NCBI RefSeq assembly: GCF_014652235.1
Contig: NZ_BMYK01000004.1
Span: 1 to 64,000 of the forward strand
DNA: 64,000 nt
Direction: 5' to 3'
DNA from: Pseudorhodoferax aquiterrae
Lineage (GTDB): Bacteria; Pseudomonadota; Gammaproteobacteria; Burkholderiales; Burkholderiaceae_C
Shown here: piece by piece, positions 62,979 to 64,000 of the stretch
Layout: each line of letters opens with the position of its first letter
Numbering within the stretch: position 1 is the stretch's first letter
The notes under the pieces: model-generated
Database searches by the model: none
What the model was told of the DNA's origin: nothing
What the model saw: only the letters and a program-made list of their open reading frames with translations
Made by a program: the position numbers and the translations under genes

Positions 62979-64000
62979 TCAGGCTGGCATGGCCAGCGGT
63001 GCGACGGGCGAGCCGCCATGGTTCTCGACGCGGATGCAGCGCACCCAGTGGCCCGGCGCGGCCTCGCGCAGCGGCGGCAGCTCGGCCGCGCAGGCCGGCA
63101 CGGCCACCGGGCAGCGGCCGGCGAAGCGGCAGCCCGGCGGCGGGTTGATCGGGCTCGGTGGATCGCCCGTGAGCTTGATGCGCTGCGCGGCGCGCTGGCG
63201 CCCGCCACCCACCGTGGGCACGGCCGACATCAGCGCCACGCTGTAGGGGTGCAGCGGCTGGGCGAAGAAGGTCTTGCGCGGTGCGCGTTCCACGATCTGG
63301 CCCAGGTACATCACGGCGATGTCGTCGCAGATGTGTTCGACCACGGCCATGTCGTGCGAGATGAACAAGAAGGTCAGGCCCAGCTCCTTCTGCAGCCTGG
63401 CCAGCAGGTTCAGGATCTGCGCACGGATGGCGATGTCCAGGGCCGACACGGGTTCGTCGCAAACCACCAGCTCGGGGTTGGTGGCCAGCGCGCGCGCGAT
63501 GTTGATGCGCTGGCGCTGCCCGCCCGAGAACTGGTGCGGGAACAGGTGCTGTTGCTCGGGCCGCAGCCCGACCTGGGTGAACAGCTCGGCCACGCGCGCC
63601 TCGCGCTCGCTGGGCGTGCCGACCTGCATGAGGTCCAGCGGCGCGCGCACGGCGGCGCCGGCGCGCTGGCGCGGGTTCAGCGAGGAGAACGGGTCCTGGA
63701 ACACGATCTGCATGCGCCGGCGCGCCTGGCGCAGGGCCTCGCCGGACAGTGCGGCCAGGTCGGTGTCGCCCAGCCGCAGGCGGCCCGCCGTCACGGGCGC
63801 CAGCCGCATCACGGCCAGCGCCGTGGTGGTCTTGCCCGAGCCCGATTCGCCGACCACGGCCAGCGTGCTGCCGCGGCGCACGCTGAAGGACACGCCGTCG
63901 ACGGCCTTGACCACCTCGGGCGGCTGGAACATGCCGCTGCGCGGCCGCGGGAAATGCACCTGCAGGTCGTCCACCTGCAGCAGGGTGTCTTCGGTGCGCG
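62979..64000 (-). CDS. Oligopeptide/dipeptide ABC transporter ATPase (DppF/OppF type), 5' end outside the window
   Basis: At least 340 codons; the frame is still open at position 64000, so the true start lies beyond it. Walker A GESGSGKTTTALAVMRL, Q-loop VFQDPFSSLNPRQRAG, signature FSGGQRQRINIARALATNPELVVCDEPVSALD read in parts, SHDMAVVEHICDDIAVMYLGQIVE, and the C-terminal oligopeptide signature with CRFAGRCPVAVPAC cysteines (usual in OppF/DppD). It energises import of peptides or glycosides. A GTG at 63974 could start a shorter form but would cut the usual N-terminus. Gap to the amidohydrolase is 15 bp: same operon. Confidence 0.9.
   Translation of the reverse strand, partial: RTEDTLLQVDDLQVHFPRPRSGMFQPPEVVKAVDGVSFSVRRGSTLAVVGESGSGKTTTALAVMRLAPVTAGRLRLGDTDLAALSGEALRQARRRMQIVFQDPFSSLNPRQRAGAAVRAPLDLMQVGTPSEREARVAELFTQVGLRPEQQHLFPHQFSGGQRQRINIARALATNPELVVCDEPVSALDIAIRAQILNLLARLQKELGLTFLFISHDMAVVEHICDDIAVMYLGQIVERAPRKTFFAQPLHPYSVALMSAVPTVGGGRQRAAQRIKLTGDPPSPINPPPGCRFAGRCPVAVPACAAELPPLREAAPGHWVRCIRVENHGGSPVAPLAMPA

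Overview
The window is strongly GC-rich and very compact. Its gene content points to a beta-proteobacterium of the order Burkholderiales, most likely family Comamonadaceae. The reasons are four orphan Bug/TctC-type solute receptors, an ilvE / zinc-finger / heptosyltransferase block, abundant LysR, IclR, GntR and MarR regulators beside acyl-CoA genes, and short GC-rich intergenic repeats of a kind I associate with this family (from memory, not searched). I see no rRNA, tRNA, CRISPR array, transposase, integrase or phage gene.

Layout. 1-3.9 kb: remnant of a glutathione S-transferase gene, a small membrane protein, ilvE, a zinc-finger protein, an LPS heptosyltransferase and a nitronate monooxygenase-like protein. 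4.2-12.7 kb: a Bug receptor, a VOC protein, a two-component system below an AmpG-like permease, an M48 protease and a 5'-nucleotidase lipoprotein. 12.7-15.8 kb: a nitric-oxide defence unit, norR divergent from flavohaemoglobin hmp, with a sigma54 promoter and NorR-type sites, then a 223-bp element with 19-bp inverted ends. 15.8-21.5 kb: a DUF4440-like protein, a chromosomal aadA-type gene, an HHH protein, a methyltransferase and a glutamate-synthase-domain protein. 21.7-26.2 kb: thioesterase, acyl-CoA ligase, an SDR lacking its catalytic Tyr, a chromene-carboxylate-isomerase-like protein and IclR. 26.2-26.9 kb: a small membrane protein behind a perfect LexA-type box. 26.9-33.1 kb: two LysR genes and a D-amino-acid module (DadA, amino-acid receptor, D-aminoacylase). 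33.1-37.5 kb: acyl-CoA dehydrogenase, Bug receptor, PaaI thioesterase and CaiB CoA-transferase. 37.5-38.0 kb: yefM-yoeB. 38.0-43.8 kb: LysR divergent from a soeABC-type sulfite dehydrogenase operon with a small repeat inserted between soeA and soeB. 43.9-52.7 kb: LacI, Bug receptor, amidohydrolase, GntR, a TauABC-type transporter and a PLP decarboxylase. 52.7-54.3 kb: cytochrome c plus PQQ sugar dehydrogenase. 54.7-58.3 kb: MarR, Bug, CaiB and CitE-like lyase. 58.5-64 kb: PhoD; then, on the minus strand, a DppF-type ATPase, a YtcJ amidohydrolase and a CobW GTPase.

Overall this is a metabolic-versatility region: small gene modules, each with its own regulator, for taking up organic acids and amino acids, activating them with CoA and degrading them, interspersed with stress functions (NO, SOS, toxin-antitoxin, aminoglycoside). 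Genes overlap by 4 bp in many operons, and several convergent pairs share or abut stop codons. The most unusual items are the insertion at the soeA/soeB junction, the SOS-box membrane protein, the repeat family that starts on stop codons, and the CobW-YtcJ pair.
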